From: Zerene cesonia
Lineage: Eukaryota; Arthropoda; Insecta; Lepidoptera; Pieridae
Direction: 5' to 3'
Assembly (NCBI RefSeq): GCF_012273895.1
Contig: NW_024045137.1
Location: forward strand, 744,001 to 808,000
DNA: 64,000 bases
Part shown: one piece after another, positions 24,801 to 39,800 of the stretch
Layout: the number at the start of each line of letters is the position of its first letter
Numbering within the stretch: position 1 is the stretch's first letter
Program-made: the position numbers and the translations under genes
The notes under the pieces: generated by a model
What the model was told of the DNA's origin: nothing
The model's input: only the letters and a program-made list of their open reading frames with translations
Databases searched by the model: none

Positions 24801-27718
24801 GTGCAGTGGCGTAGCTAGGGGGACAAGGGCCCTGGTGCAGAGGGAAAGAATCAGGCCCTCCTCCCCTCTTTCCGTCTTCCTCCCCTCTTTCCGTCTTCCT
24901 CTCCTCTTTCCGTATTCCTCCCCTCTTTCAAAGCTGAGGTTAGAGGGCCTCCTGAGCTCCGGGCCCTGGTGCACTGCACCACCAGGCCCTATGATAGCTA
25001 CGCCACTGAGTCAGTGGGGTAATTGTTATACATTTAGAAATTAAAAACTCTTTAACGGATTTTAAACGCGATTTATTCATTATATTATTAACCCGACGTT
25101 TCGAACACTTTACAGCGAGCGCGGTCACGGGGACCGAGACCGTCCGTCTCCGTTAATCCGTTAAAAAGTGTTTTAATTTCTAAATGTATAATACTCGCGT
25201 AAAATCAAACGCAAGAACATTGTTAGGTATACATTTCAGTTGTCTTGTTACCTACGTAACGTTGTTGTGTACATTTGTGTCCGTTGATGACGCTATGTCC
25301 GATTTCAAATGACCTTGAGTTTATAAAAGAACAGACGCTTTATGTAGTTTCGCGAGTTAAAACCTTAATGACAATAGAACGAAAGTCGTGTGGTAAGTTG
25401 AGGTGTGACGTAATTTTGGTATCGATTTAAGTGATATTTATTTGTTTACTAGCTGCGCGCCCCGCGGTAACACCCGCTTAAGTCCGTATCCCGTAGGAAT
25501 ATCGGGATGATAAGTGGCCTATATGTTATTCCCGTTGTCCAGCTGTCTACGTATCTAATTTCATTGCAATCGGTTCAGTAGTTTTTGCATGAAAGAACAA
25601 TAAACACACACACACACACACACATCCTTACTAATTATTACATATAATTTCGCATTTATAATACATATTAGTAGGATAAGTAATATTTTTTATTAGAATT
25701 GAAATTCTTTATAAATGAGATATTTTGAAAGAATAGAATAAAAATTATCAAGAGGCAGGATTCGTACCGAAAAAAGCCACTACGGTATGGCAAAAAGACG
25801 CGTCTCTTTTAGTTTTTTTTTCTATTATTGAAAAATGTCTCATTTATAAAGCATTTAAATGCTGTAAAACTAGAGATTACTTTTAGTAAAATATATTAAA
25901 AAACTAAAACAAATTTTTATTATTACTAATCTCCTAAAATTAATACCTAAACGCATTTGAGAAAGTTTTCCGATGTGATGAAATGTCGAATTGACCTCTT
26001 TTTTTTTGAATCGGTTAAGCATCACGATGTTTAAGTTACGTAATACGATCCTTATCGCACACTGATAAGGCCTTGTCAGTCGGAATGGCCTGTCCAATCA
26101 ACTTTACAACGAAATAAAAATGCGCCCACCCCTCGGCCATGGAATTATGAAATAACCCCACCCTGTAATTTACATACGTGATGGTTTTTTTTGGCTTCCG
26201 CTTCCGTTTCCGTCTTTCCTCGTCTGGACTTCGCTGTCCGTCTGTTTGTCCGTCCATCTGTCACTATTTACCATTTCAGAGATGAAGTGTATATAAATCA
26301 AGATTAAGCAACTGTTGCTACGGTCATAAATGGGATGGGTCATAAATTTAATTCTCGGAATTAAATATATTTTAGTATATTGGAACCTGTGTGTGAATTG
26401 TTAAGACTTCGTTGCCCGTATGTTTGTCTGAGTATTCGTCCAGACGGACGGACGAACGATACGGACTTACGCGGGTGAAACCGCGGGGCGCAGCTAGTCC
26501 TACTATCCTACTTCCTACTAATATTATAAACGCGAAAGCTTGTAAGGATGTGTGTGTGTTTGTTGCACTTTCACGCAAAAACTACTAAACCGATTGTAAT
26601 GAAATTTGGTACGTAGATAGCTGGACATCTGAAATAACATATTATAATCAACTTTTTATCCCGATATTTCAGTAGGATACGGACTTACGCGAGTGAAACC
26701 GCGGGGCGCAGCTAGAAAATTATAAATAAATAAATAAATGCCACGGTGCCTACTCGTTTATCTCTCTTCTGTTTGTTGATAAAATTGAACATTAATAGTT
26801 TATCTATATTATTAAATCTTTTTATTTCCCTGTACGCGATTGAATCACGAATAAGGAAGTAGTACGTCCTATAATCTGTATCTCTCTATCTATATCTTAC
26901 TAATCCTACTTCCTACTAATATTATAAATGCGAAAGTTTGTAAGGATGTGTGTGTGTGTTTGTTGGTCTTTCACGCAAAAACTGCTGAACCGATTGCAAT
27001 GAAATTTGTTACGTAGATAGCTGGACAACTGGAATAACATATAGGAAACTTTTTATCCCGGTATTCCTACGGGATACGGACTTACGCGGGTGAAACCGCG
27101 GGGCGCAGCTAGTATTATAAATGCGAATGTTTGTGAGGATGGATGTATGTGTATGTGTATGTTTATTACACTTTCAGGCAAAAACTACTGAACCGATTGC
27201 AATTAAATTTGTTACGTAGATAGCTGGACAACTGGAATAACACACTTGATAAATATGTATCACGTTATTTCAGTTTTTCTTTTAACAGAAAACCTTGAAA
27301 ATAAAGTTCAAGAAAGAAAATCATAGTTGAGGCGTTAAGCCTCAGGTTTCTCACAAGTAGCCACACATCATTGTAAAGTCTAGCCGATAATTTTGTTTTT
27401 TTTTTCTTCTTTTTTTTTGATTTATTGTACCTATGCTGTTGTTTTCTGTTATGATCAGTTGTGTGTGTGTATGTGTCGAAATAAATGTCTTTCTTTCTTC
27501 CTTTCTTTCTTTCTGTCTTGTCTGCCCACGCGGACGAGGCCGCGGGTCGAAAGCTGGTATACACGGATGCATATCACACGATGTGATCTCAATGAATAGC
27601 TCAAATAACTACGTGCCAACTGCGTCACGTAGATGGTATTTTCGTATATAACAAACATTCATGTGTGTTGTGTGAATATAAGCCATATATATATATATAT
27701 ATATATAGCCAAGCCTGC

Positions 27719-27796
<78 letters not shown>

Positions 27797-27829
27797 AAAC
27801 CTAGTTATAAAGTCTGATTCATCGTTGGC

Positions 27830-27869
<40 letters not shown>

Positions 27870-30800
27870 TATGTCGCTGTAAGACTGTGAAAACTGTTAG
27901 ATTATAATGTATCTCGCGAGATCGTATTCTGTCGCTGAATTGTGATTCGCAACGTTTGCTTGCAATTTGCTTAGTGCATTATTTTCGTTCGATGCGAATC
28001 GATCGGAGTTATTTGTTACCAGCTGCGCCCCGCGGTTTCACCCGAGTAAGTCCGTATCCCGTAGGAATATCGGGATGAAAAGTTGCCTATATGTTATTCC
28101 AAGTGTCCAGCTGTCGTACGTTCCAAATTTCATTGCAATCGGTTCAGTAGTTTTTGCGTGAAAGAGCAAAAAACACACACACACACATTTATAAACTTTC
28201 GCATTTTTAATATTAGTAGGATAGGATGCCCAGAAGTTACTTTTCCCAAACGTCAGTCACGCGCAGGTTGCGTGTTGACAAATGTCTGTGTTGTTTTTAC
28301 ATTTACAGAATCTTATCCGGTATGTTGAATTCCTATTTCGCAATTTTTTCGATCGTCTTATCGGCAGATTGTACTTTTTATACAAAAAAATTAGGTGTGT
28401 GTGCGATTCACACACGATAGAAGTGAAACTTCAGTAAATCGACAAAAGAATGAGATGAATACATATAAAATAGTATGTATATTTCTGTCTCATTCTATGC
28501 CAGCTTCATTCTACACATTTTTGTATTTGTGTCTCTTACGTGTAGTTTTTTCCGTTGCATCAGGTTTGAAATCACAACAATTCTAAAGAAGTTTCACTTC
28601 AAAAATGATGCATTCAAACGTAAACATTCGTTTGTTCAATTAGACTTCTTCTAGAAGCACATTTGAATCGTCATTTAACACAGTTATAACATTTACCACC
28701 GGTTCCTAATACAGTTTCTACGGAAAGGAGCCGGCAAGAAACTCTATGGCTGCTTTTTAAATTGTATGCCATATGCCACCCACATATGCCAGCCACATAT
28801 GCCAGCCACATTTCGTCGACAGATTACAATATAACGGTTTTTACAACTTTACGTTAACATACTTATTTATAGGTTAACAGCTGTTCGAGTCAATGTTACT
28901 ATGTTACGGCGCAGACAGTGGGTTGGCTACGATCTGCCGATTTGTTTTCGTATGTTTATCCGTATGCATGTAATTGTATTACTATTGATTGTCTCGGTAC
29001 AGTGGGTTAGCGAGTAAGCGTAGAAGCGAGGTATCCTAGGTTCGATTCCCGGTGGGGACTAAAGAAAAAAGAAAATGTCTCGGTCTGGAAGGACACTGAA
29101 AGCTGATTGATCACTTATACTACGTAGTGTGAAGGTCGCTTTACGGTGTTTGTTCAAAAGTAGTATTTTCATATGATTATCTCAGTTACAGGGGGGTTTA
29201 TGTTGTTTGAATAAGTACCTGATCGTATCCTGATCCGTGGTCCTAATGACATACAAATCTGATGGTCCCACGCTTTCTAATTATCTGGTAAAAACACGAG
29301 TATTTCATGTCCCGTGTCCACCTACGACAGTCCTTCTCTAGGTGGGTGATAATGCCTCCTTGTGGGCGCTCAAGGTCGAAGGGTGGCGGACAGATACATT
29401 TAGGGGACGTTCAAGTGGGTTATGGTGGCGATGGCTGATTATTAATTTCTGAAATATTTAAAACTAGCTTTCCGCTCGCGGCTTTGCCCGCGTAGTCGCA
29501 GGAAAGATAGACCCGGGGTTTTCCTTGCATGCTCCCGTTCCCGCGAAATTTCCGGAACAAAAACTCCTATGTCCGTCTCCTGGTTCTAAGCTATCTCTGC
29601 ACAAATTTCCAGCCAAATCGGTTAATCCGTTCTTAAGTTATAAGTAGTGTAACTAACACCACTTTCTTTTATATAATATATAGATTTTACTTATATTGAA
29701 TTTGAAATTTCTTTTTTTGAATTGAATTGAAAAATCAACAGTATGTGCGTTTGTGAACATTCCAGACGCGCTGCGGTAACAAGGCATTTTTTTTTTATGT
29801 CACAGTCGGCAATGGAGCTGGTGGGTCGCCTGATGGTAAGCGCTACCACCGCCCATGAACATTTGTAGAGGCATAAGGTCCATTACAGACCTTACGCCTC
29901 TACAATAATGGATTGCCGACTTTTTGGGAAGGGATTAAGAAAGGATTGGTGAGAGGAATAAAGAAAAGGACTGGGAAGGGAAGGAAAAGGATATGGGCCT
30001 CCGGCTCCCCCACTCACCGAACGAAACACAGCAGAATGCTATTTCACGCCGGTCTTCTGTGGGGGTGTGGTACTTCCCCGGAGTGAGCTGGCCCAATTCG
30101 TGCTGAAGCGTGCTCGACTACCACATTAAATATTATACGCATCGTTATATCATGTGGCCTTTGCCACAAAGCATCACACATTCAGTCAATACTTAAACTA
30201 AAGCTTCTATTCTTGTTCACAGACTTTCCGAAACAAACAACGAATCACAAGCGCCTAAAGTAAGCAATGCACACCCAGAATCGAACACAGAATGGTCAGA
30301 TCTCTCCCACGATACAGATGTTAATTATATTTCAAATGTCGCGAAGCCCTCCAGAGCCGAAAGAAACGCAATCGAAGTCTTAATAAATAATAAATATGTG
30401 CCCCTGAATGAAATAGCATACGATTATATCAAAGAACAAAACAATTTTATCGACACCAATGAGATTTATAATGGAAATGATAATATTGATAGAAGGAAAA
30501 GGGAAACAAACAAAACTGATCATACGGAAGATGTTAATGCTAAAACAGATGACGAAATTAGCAAAGCAAACAAAACTACTAACGCTGTAGATAAAGAAAC
30601 TGTGATACATAAAAATAATGATAGTGAAGCTATAAAAGATGTTACGGCAAACAATGATATAGACTTAGATGAGAATGCAGGTAACACAGACAAATTAGAA
30701 ACACTGTCGTTTAACAAAGAAGATTTTAATGTCAACGGCGCTAAAATGAAGAGGCAGCTCATGTCGCAAATGATGGATTTCACGAGTGTCAAGTCTACAG

Positions 30801-33800
30801 GCGCGATATTGCTGGATGGTTTGCGGGTGGAGGAGGCGGAGAAGGATCCGAAGATATTGGAGGACGGTATACCTAGTGTGCTGGCTGAAACTAAAGTGAC
30901 GCTAAGGTTAGTATTGTGAGCACCAGTGTTTTTTTATAAGGAAAACTGGCCATATTTAGTCCATAGTTTTTATCACCTATTAATTTTATTCTAATAAGAT
31001 ATACACTGTGTAAAGGTTCTTTACAAGTTAACAGATTTTTAATCTGTGGGTTGCTCGTATTCGCTTTTTTTGGTGCAATAGTCAAGGGTTTGGTCTTTCA
31101 CAACTAGATCGTACTAGCTGCGCCCCGCGGTTTCACCCGCGTAAGTCCGTATCCCGCAGAAATATCGGGATAAAAATTTGCCAATATGTTATTCCAGTTG
31201 TCCAGCTATCTACGTACCAAATTTCATTGCATTCGGTTCAGTAGTTTTTGCGTGAAAGAGCAACTATGTGTGTGTTAGTTCACATCCTTACAAACTTTCG
31301 CATTTATAATATTAGTAGGGATTAGTAGGATAATAGGACTAGTAGGATATTGTTCATTGCCAACAATCAACATATATTTTATGACCTAAAAACTACGTGT
31401 CAAGAAGTAGGTGATGAACTTATAACGAGATATATACTAATATCTTGTTATAGGTTCTTGGTCAGCGCAGCTAAACCTGGGCGTTGATACACTTAGAGGT
31501 CAGGTTATAAGTCATTTGCAATGAAGAATTTATCTTGTATACACACATATATATATATTGTTTGTGAGGATGTGTATGTGTTTGTTGCTCTTTCACGCAA
31601 AAACTTCTGAACCGATTGCAATGAAATTTGGTACGTAGACAGCTAGACAACTGAAATGACACATAGGCAACTTTTATCCCGATATTCCAATGAGATACGG
31701 ACTTATGTGGGTGAAACCGCGGGGCGCAGCCAGTGTAATAATATATCAGAATGAATTGAAACCTTATTTTTGGGGCTATACCATAAAAAGTCTATAGCCC
31801 GTAAATAATTTTTATTATATAATTAAATAACTTTTATTATATAATTCTATTTCAATATCTTAATTAATGTATCACACCAAACTTTTGTATTATTAACTCT
31901 TTAATTTTTTATCACACTTGCCTTGTTTTACTTGCATTATAATATTGTAATTTCCAGTAATTGAAGGTACAGGAAACCATGTATGTAGCAAGCTTTACAA
32001 AAATGTGAACTGTATTCTTTGAAAATTCTTTATAAATAAATAAATAAATAAAATATTTGAAATTAATGAAATATATTGTGTGTTTTTGGGTCCAATAAAT
32101 AGCAAAAATAAAAAATGTTTTCTAAAATAATAAAATTGGCAAGTGGTGTCTAGAATGAAGGTTACTGTATTGAATGAGATTCGTTTTAATATAATACAGA
32201 CTGAAAACACTTTATAGAATAGAAAAAAAAACGATCACGATTCGGGATTAAAATCCGCGCCATTGATTGTACCGTGAAAACGCCTCAGTAATCGAATTTC
32301 TTCTATTCTTACCGTTTTATGTGCCTATGTCATACCCATTTTTACACGCTTTTTATTAGCTTCACCTGTATGTTTGTATGTTTGTTTGTTTGTTTGTTTG
32401 TTTGTTTGTTTGTAACCGACTTCTTTGGGCGCGATTTTGACCCACTTTAAACGGCCAGATTTCGTTCAAACTTTGTAGATTTATTGAGGACCGATGACAA
32501 AACACTAATTTGATAAAATTATTCCATTTTTCAATTTGCAAAATATGATAAAAGCGTGTTTTTTAGTTTTTTTAAACTATTATAATTATTCTATTATTTA
32601 TTATTATTTTTTTTTTCATTTATAAAGCATTTGAATGCTATAAGAATACAAATTAAATGATATGTATCATCTGTTTGAAAAATTTAAACAATAACAAAAA
32701 TTCGATTACTCGCGGATTCGCTTATCTCAACAATCGAATCGATTTCTTCTATAGTCAATCAGGGTAATTGGAAACAGTTCTCAATAAATGTTTACCTATG
32801 TTAAAAAAATACTTTTTCTAATGACAATATACATATATGTGTATGTAAATTTATTGGATTAAAGTTTTTTTAAACGTTTTGCAATAGCAAAAAGAAATTA
32901 TTAAGACATTTTTCCAACTACCCGCAATTACCCTGCATGACCTAACACTTATTGCGCCTAACGGTCGGCCCCCCCCCCAACTGTATCGTGTTTGTATGAT
33001 GCAGGCTGTTCGGCCAAGGTCTGAGCCAGCGGACGGTGATCGCTTTCACCCACGACGCGCTGGAGTACGGACAGCCCTGCAAGTTTCTGCTTAAAGGAGA
33101 GCATACGGTGAGTTATTCATCTTATATTATACTTCAGCTGTGAGAATCGCAAGTATTGAAGATTTTTGATTCGATTGAATGTTTGATTGGTACCTAACGG
33201 TCAGTGATGTAATCTAGTCGAGATGATCTGTTTTTAACCGACTTCAAGGAAGAAGACTTCTTGTCAATTCGACTGTTATTTTTTGTTGTGTTTGTTACCT
33301 CATATCTTTTTACTAGGTGAACCGATTTTGATGATTCTTTTAAAATTCAAAAGCTGTTGTAATCCCATTTATATTTGGTCTAGTTTTGACAATTTGAAGT
33401 TGCGTTTTTTTTTCTGTTATCAGGAGTTAAGATAATAATTTAATTGTTACAATTGGTTCTGCTTAACATATGTAGTTTAATTTCATCGCAAAATCTACCG
33501 AAAGATAGCCTTTTTTGTCGGATACCTGCCTTAAGTAATTAAAATGGACATCTTCAAAGTATTACAAGCATATAACCTTTTTTCATATGCCTGATAAAGG
33601 TTTCCCATGAGTGTTGGTATGGCGTGCTCATTAATGGATTAGGAAATGCTGCCGAGTTGGCTGGAATTGCTACGTAAAATCGAGGGGTTTGATCTTAACG
33701 TAATCGTGCTATCGGTAGCATTATAATCTACGTAGTTGTTCTTAAAATATCCACGCATACCCTCTATGGTACACTAGGGAGCGTCCATAAATCACGTGAG

Positions 33801-36800
33801 ACATTTTTCAGGATTTTTTGACGCCCTCGCCCCCGCCCCTTTTGGTGAGATTTTCCTTAACTCTCTCCCCACCCTCCCCAAATCTCACGTGAGATTTTTT
33901 GAAATATATTTTGACTATGAACCCATTGGATTTAAGAAAGGAAAAGAAAAAATCATCCGTCCGCGGGATTTAAAAGGATAAATAACGAATACTAATACAT
34001 CAAGTTTTGACATATGTAAATTTTTCTAGATTTTTTTTTTTACTTTAATAAAACTTTATTTTCACTGTTTTCTGTTAAAAAAAAAACGTGAAATTTTTTA
34101 AACTGGCTGTTGCATGCGGTTTCCGCTGCGTGGTCGGATTTAATTAAAAACGATGTCTTTGTAGGCAATCGGTTTTTATTTCGGATTAATCGCGGGCGGA
34201 GGCAGGACGGGCAAGTAGTATACACATAGAGTACTTTCCCCTTTCACTACAGATATTCACTCACTCATTAATACATATATGTATACTAGATATTGCCCGC
34301 AGCTTCGCCCTCGTAGTTAAATTACATTTTTCATCCTTTATTTATGCCCTTGTGCGCCTCCTTGGTACAGTGGTTAACGTTTGAGCGTAGAACCGAGGGG
34401 TCCTAGGTTCAATTCCCGGTGGGGACGCACAAAAAGAAAAAAAAAATGTCTCGGTCTGGCAGGACACAGAAGGCTGATCACCTACTTGTCCCTAAACAAA
34501 ATCGATCAGTGAAACGGATGTACATCATCTGCCCCTTACCCCACTAGGGGACACGGGACTTCACTATTTATGCTCTTTCCTAACGAATGCCTAAAACATC
34601 TGCGGGCCAAATTTCTGCCCCATCCATGCAGTAGTATGTCTTGGTCAGTTAGTCATCCTCGTGCTTTATATGTAAAGAATGTTTTTCTAGTTATTATCTA
34701 TGAATATTTACCCTCATTTCACATCCACGCATCTCTAAGGGGGCGTCCATAAATTACGTGAGGTGTTTAAGGGAGGGAGGGGGTCAAGTAAAATCTTTCA
34801 GACAGACAGAAAGAGATGTACATCATCTGCCCCATACCCCACTAGGGGACACGGGACTTCACTTTTATGTCGCGCGATATAAGCGAATTCTACGCGGGCG
34901 AAGAGCTAGTTTCACATATTTAACACAGTCCAAATACAGCATCACCATAACGACCCCACCGTTTGCAGGCGGTACACGAATCGGTGACGGCCACGTCCGC
35001 GCTGTTCGAGTTCCGCGCGCCGTCGCCGATTATCGGCTCGAAGATGTACATATGCGCCAAGAACCTGAAGGAGGGCGTCTCCGATCCCAGCGAGGACGAG
35101 GAGAAGTACATACACCAGGGCGTCGAGAGCTGGAAGATATTCGCCACTCACAACAAGCTCATGCCGTTGTGGGTGGCGATGATACTCATACTGGTCTGCT
35201 TGACGTTCTCCGCGCTGTTCTCCGGATTGAATCTGGGTGAGTGAGCTCTCTCTGTGTGTGTGACCACCAGATGATACTGGGAAGTTTTCTTGGCGTAGGG
35301 TGTTTTTAACGCTTTAATTTGCTCGATTTGTTGGTTTATTTATCATCACATTTTCCTACTAATCATTTTATTAATAATATTGTATAAACGAGCTGCGCCC
35401 CGTGGTTTCACCCGCGTAAGTCCCTTGGAAATATCGGGATAAAAGGATGCCTATATGTTATTCCAGTTGTCCAGCCGTCTACGTACCAAATTTCATTGCA
35501 TCGCACACACATGCTAACAAACTTTCGCATTTATAATATTAGTAGAAAGTAGGATTTTATTCAAATACTAAAACTCTGTGTTTCACACGTTTGGCGAATG
35601 ACGTCGAAATTGCAATTTAATTTTTTCCACGATGTTTATAATTTCTTTTCATGTAAATTTTTAATTGCGTCATTAAAACTGTCGAGTCGAGACTATCGCC
35701 ACGGATTCAGGTCAAATAGTGAATTCCAATATTGGGTCAGATGGGGAAAAAATAAACCATAAAACGTGAAGGTCACATGAAATGTCAATTATATTAGGGT
35801 GGTTTTATGCCTATGGAATACTTGTGATATTACGCATCTACTGTTAGATGCTTCTAGCACTAGTTACTAGTTAGTATTCTGTGCTTCTAGCTAGATTAGT
35901 AGGTACGATAAGGATTCTATGAGTGGTATTTTTCGACCTTACGAGTATCTTTTATCGGTTTGAATTTAGGACAAGATTTCATCACATAATTATAAGAGTT
36001 CAATGTCGATTTACATATTTTAAACTTATTTCTCATCTCTTGTTATTTCTTCTCATTTCTTATCCTACTTCCTAACTTCCTACTTCTTTCACGCAAAAAC
36101 TACTGAACCGATTGCAATGAAATTTGGTACGTAGACAGCTGGACAACTGAAATAACATATAGGCAACTTTTTATCCCGATGTTCCTACGGGATACGGACT
36201 TACGCGGATGAAACCGCGGGGCGCAACTAGTTTTCTTATATTATCACCTTATTACTTATATATTTTTAAGTGTACGTAGTTGTTTATTAACTTAAGAACT
36301 TCCAACATAAAATACACAACATTTTATAAAGCTTTTATATACTATAGGACATGGTCTACCACCTACCTTTTATTCTAGGAAATTATAGTATAACATCAAA
36401 TTTGTCAACTTGGTAAAAACTCCATAGTACTAGGCTGCACGCCCCAGCTCAGCCCAAGTAGTCATGTATGGTAATTTAAATAATGTAAACTATCCTTTCT
36501 TTTAAGTTGGATCAAACTGCACATGGCGTGCAAGTTTGGTTAAAATCGGTTCAGTGATTTACGAGTCCATCGCGGACAAACAATGCGACACGTAATTTAT
36601 AATTATTTAGGTTACAATAACATGAAGGATATAGACAGAGAATAATTCACAAACTGCCAAACTGTATTTATTATCTGTACTCGTATTTTTCTTTACGATT
36701 CTCTCTCAGTTTTGATAACATCCAGCTATCGCATGGACAAGACTCTCCAAGTGCCTCCGTACCATCTCTTGCAGGCCTGATGTCCCTCGACCGGACGGAA

Positions 36801-39800
36801 CTGAAGATCATATCAAACACTGGCACAGAGCAGGAGCGGAAGTACGCTAGGGCCATAATGCCGGTCCGCGACCACGGGAACTACCTGCTCTGCAGCATCC
36901 TGCTCGGCAACGTCGCGGTGAACTCGACGTTCACGATACTGTTGGACGAGCTGACCTCCGGCCTGTTCGCGGTGATATTCTCAACGCTGTCGATAGTTCT
37001 GCTGGGCGAAATAACCCCGCAGGCGATATGCTCGCGGCACGGTTTGATGATCGGCGCCAGGAGTATTATGGTCACTAAGGTGAGTTGGTGTTTTTTTTTT
37101 TTTTTTTTTTTTTTAATTTAATTTCCTTAAAAAGAGACCGACGAACTGGTTAATGGTGAAACAATTTTATGACATTGAAGAATTGATGACATTAAAAGAG
37201 AATTAAGTAATAGATAATGTTTTATTTACTTTTGGATTTTATATTTGCACACCCAAACTTTGGGTAGAATGTATTAGCCGCAGAATATTGTATAAGTTCT
37301 ATAATTTGTAACTACATTCTTGCAAATAAATTTAATTTGAATTTGAATTTGAATTTAAAAATGTTTGTTGTTTCATTTTCTCAGTTTAATTTGAATTTGT
37401 TATTTGCATGAAATTTAATATTAAGTGTATTTATTTATAGAATTCTTAAATAATAGGCACAAGAAATTGTCGCCGCTCTGATGTTTTATAATTATTAATG
37501 TTACTCGTTTATGCTCCCGCAGGACAGACAGGGATCCAATGAATTCACATTCGTATATTAACTTTTAACTTTAAGAACCTTGGACACGTGCATATTACTT
37601 GTGATTTTTTTATGTCTATCTTAAATTAATAATTTTTTTTTTAATTTTTTTATTTAAATTCCAATTTCTCACTTATTTCTTGCCCAAATGTGTTCGACTG
37701 TCATTGGAATTTTATAGGGCTTAGAGAGAGACGGTAGGCGATATGTTCAAGGCATAGTTAGACGATTGGGGGAGAAATGTCTTCAGAAGAATCGTGGTCG
37801 CTGACTTGGGTTGGTTCTTCCGCTTCGCTTTCTTTGTTTTTATATTGCAGCAGACGAGCATGCTGGTATGAGATAGTCTTTTGATGAGGGGACGTGTAAT
37901 TGTCTTCACCACACGTATTTTGCGTGGTTATTTATATAGCTAAGAACTGGAATTAGAAAAGAACTGGGACAAATATAATACACCACACGATATTTCCCCT
38001 CAGCAAACAAACAATTATCTCAAATTTTTCTCTTACTTTTTTTGATTTCTTTATTAATATACTTTTTTATACTTTTTTTTTCTATCATTCATGTTGTGTA
38101 GGTACTCCTTTCCTTAAATAAACTATATTCCATTCTATTCTTCAAATAGAGTAGCATTCGAATGCTACTATGTGTGATTTGTCCTCCCCCAGGCGGTGAT
38201 GGCGCTAACAGCTCCCCTCGCTTTCCCCGTGAGCAAACTCCTGGATTACTTCCTTGGGGAGGAAATCGGGAGCGTGTATAACAGGGAACGGTTGAAGGAG
38301 TTGGTCAAGGTAAGATATTTAGATAAAATATGGCCGTTCCTGGCAATTCCGATTTCTGTATGACTTGGAGTAGCCACAATGACTGTATATCTTATCTATC
38401 ACTAGCTGCGCCCCGCGGTTTCACTAGCCTAAGTCCGTATCCCCTGGGAATAAAAAGTTATCTATATGATATTCCAGTTATCCAGCTGTCTACGTACCGA
38501 ACTTCATTGCAATCGTTTCATTACTTTTTGCGTGAAAGAGTAACGAACACACACACACATCCTTACAAACTTTCGCATTTATAATATTAGTTATTAGTAG
38601 GAAGTAGGATAGGATACTAGGATTTAAAGTGACGAACAGTGCATAAAAATATATGTCAAAAAGTATTTAGTGAAGTCACCAATCTTGCTACTGATCATGA
38701 ATAAGATGTAAAGTGACGAACAGTGCATAAAAATATATGTCAAAAAGTATTTAGTGAAGTCACCAATCTTGCTAGTGATCATGAATAAGATGTAAAGTGA
38801 CGAACAGTGCATAAAAATATATGTCAAAAAGTATTTAGTGAAGTCACCAATCTTGCTAGTGATCATGAATAAGATATAAGTGACGAACAGTGCATAAAAA
38901 TATATGTCAAAAAGTATTTAGTGAAGTCACCAATCTTGCTAGTGATCATGAATAAATTTTATTTTATCAAACTCAAAATAACTTTAATGTAGTGTAATAG
39001 CTTATGGGCAAAGCAAATAAATACCAGGTTATGTATTTATTTTATTTTTGTAATAGAAATTCGTTACGTTATGTCTCTTAATTGTTTTTACACGCTTTTT
39101 ATTAGCTTCACCTGTATGTTTGTATGTTTGTTTGTATGTTTGTATGTTTGTTTGTTTGTAACCGACTTCTTTGGGCGCGATTTTGACCCACTTTAAACGG
39201 CCAGATNNNNNNNNNNNNNNNNNNNNNNNNNNNNNNNNNNNNNNNNNNNNNNNNNNNNNNNNNNNNNNNNNNNNNNNNNNNNNNNNNNNNNNNNNNNNNN
39301 NNNNNNNNNNNNNNNNNNNNNNNNNNNNNNNNNNNNNNNNNNNNNNNNNNNNNNNNNNNNNNNNNNNNNNNNNNNNNNNNNNNNNNNNNNNNNNNNNNNN
39401 NNNNNNNNNNNNNNNNNNNNNNNNNNNNNNNNNNNNNNNNNNNNNNNNNNNNNNNNNNNNNNNNNNNNNNNNNNNNNNNNNNNNNNNNNNNNNNNNNNNN
39501 NNNNNNNNNNNNNNNNNNNNNNNNNNNNNNNNNNNNNNNNNNNNNNNNNNNNNNNNNNNNNNNNNNNNNNNNNNNNNNNNNNNNNNNNNNNNNNNNNNNN
39601 NNNNNNNNNNNNNNNNNNNNNNNNNNNNNNNNNNNNNNNNNNNNNNNNNNNNNNNNNNNNNNNNNNNNNNNNNNNNNNNNNNNNNNNNNNNNNNNNNNNN
39701 NNNNNNNNNNNNNNNNNNNNNNNNNNNNNNNNNNNNNNNNNNNNNNNNNNNNNNNNNNNNNNNNNNNNNNNNNNNNNNNNNNNNNNNNNNNNNNNNNNNN

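Noticed and set aside
38624..38866. Repeated 28-residue minus-strand frame
   Set aside because: The 84-bp tandem unit is a multiple of three; no start context or homology supports coding.
38626..38955. CRISPR-like array
   Set aside because: Units are contiguous with no unique spacers, and the genome is eukaryotic.
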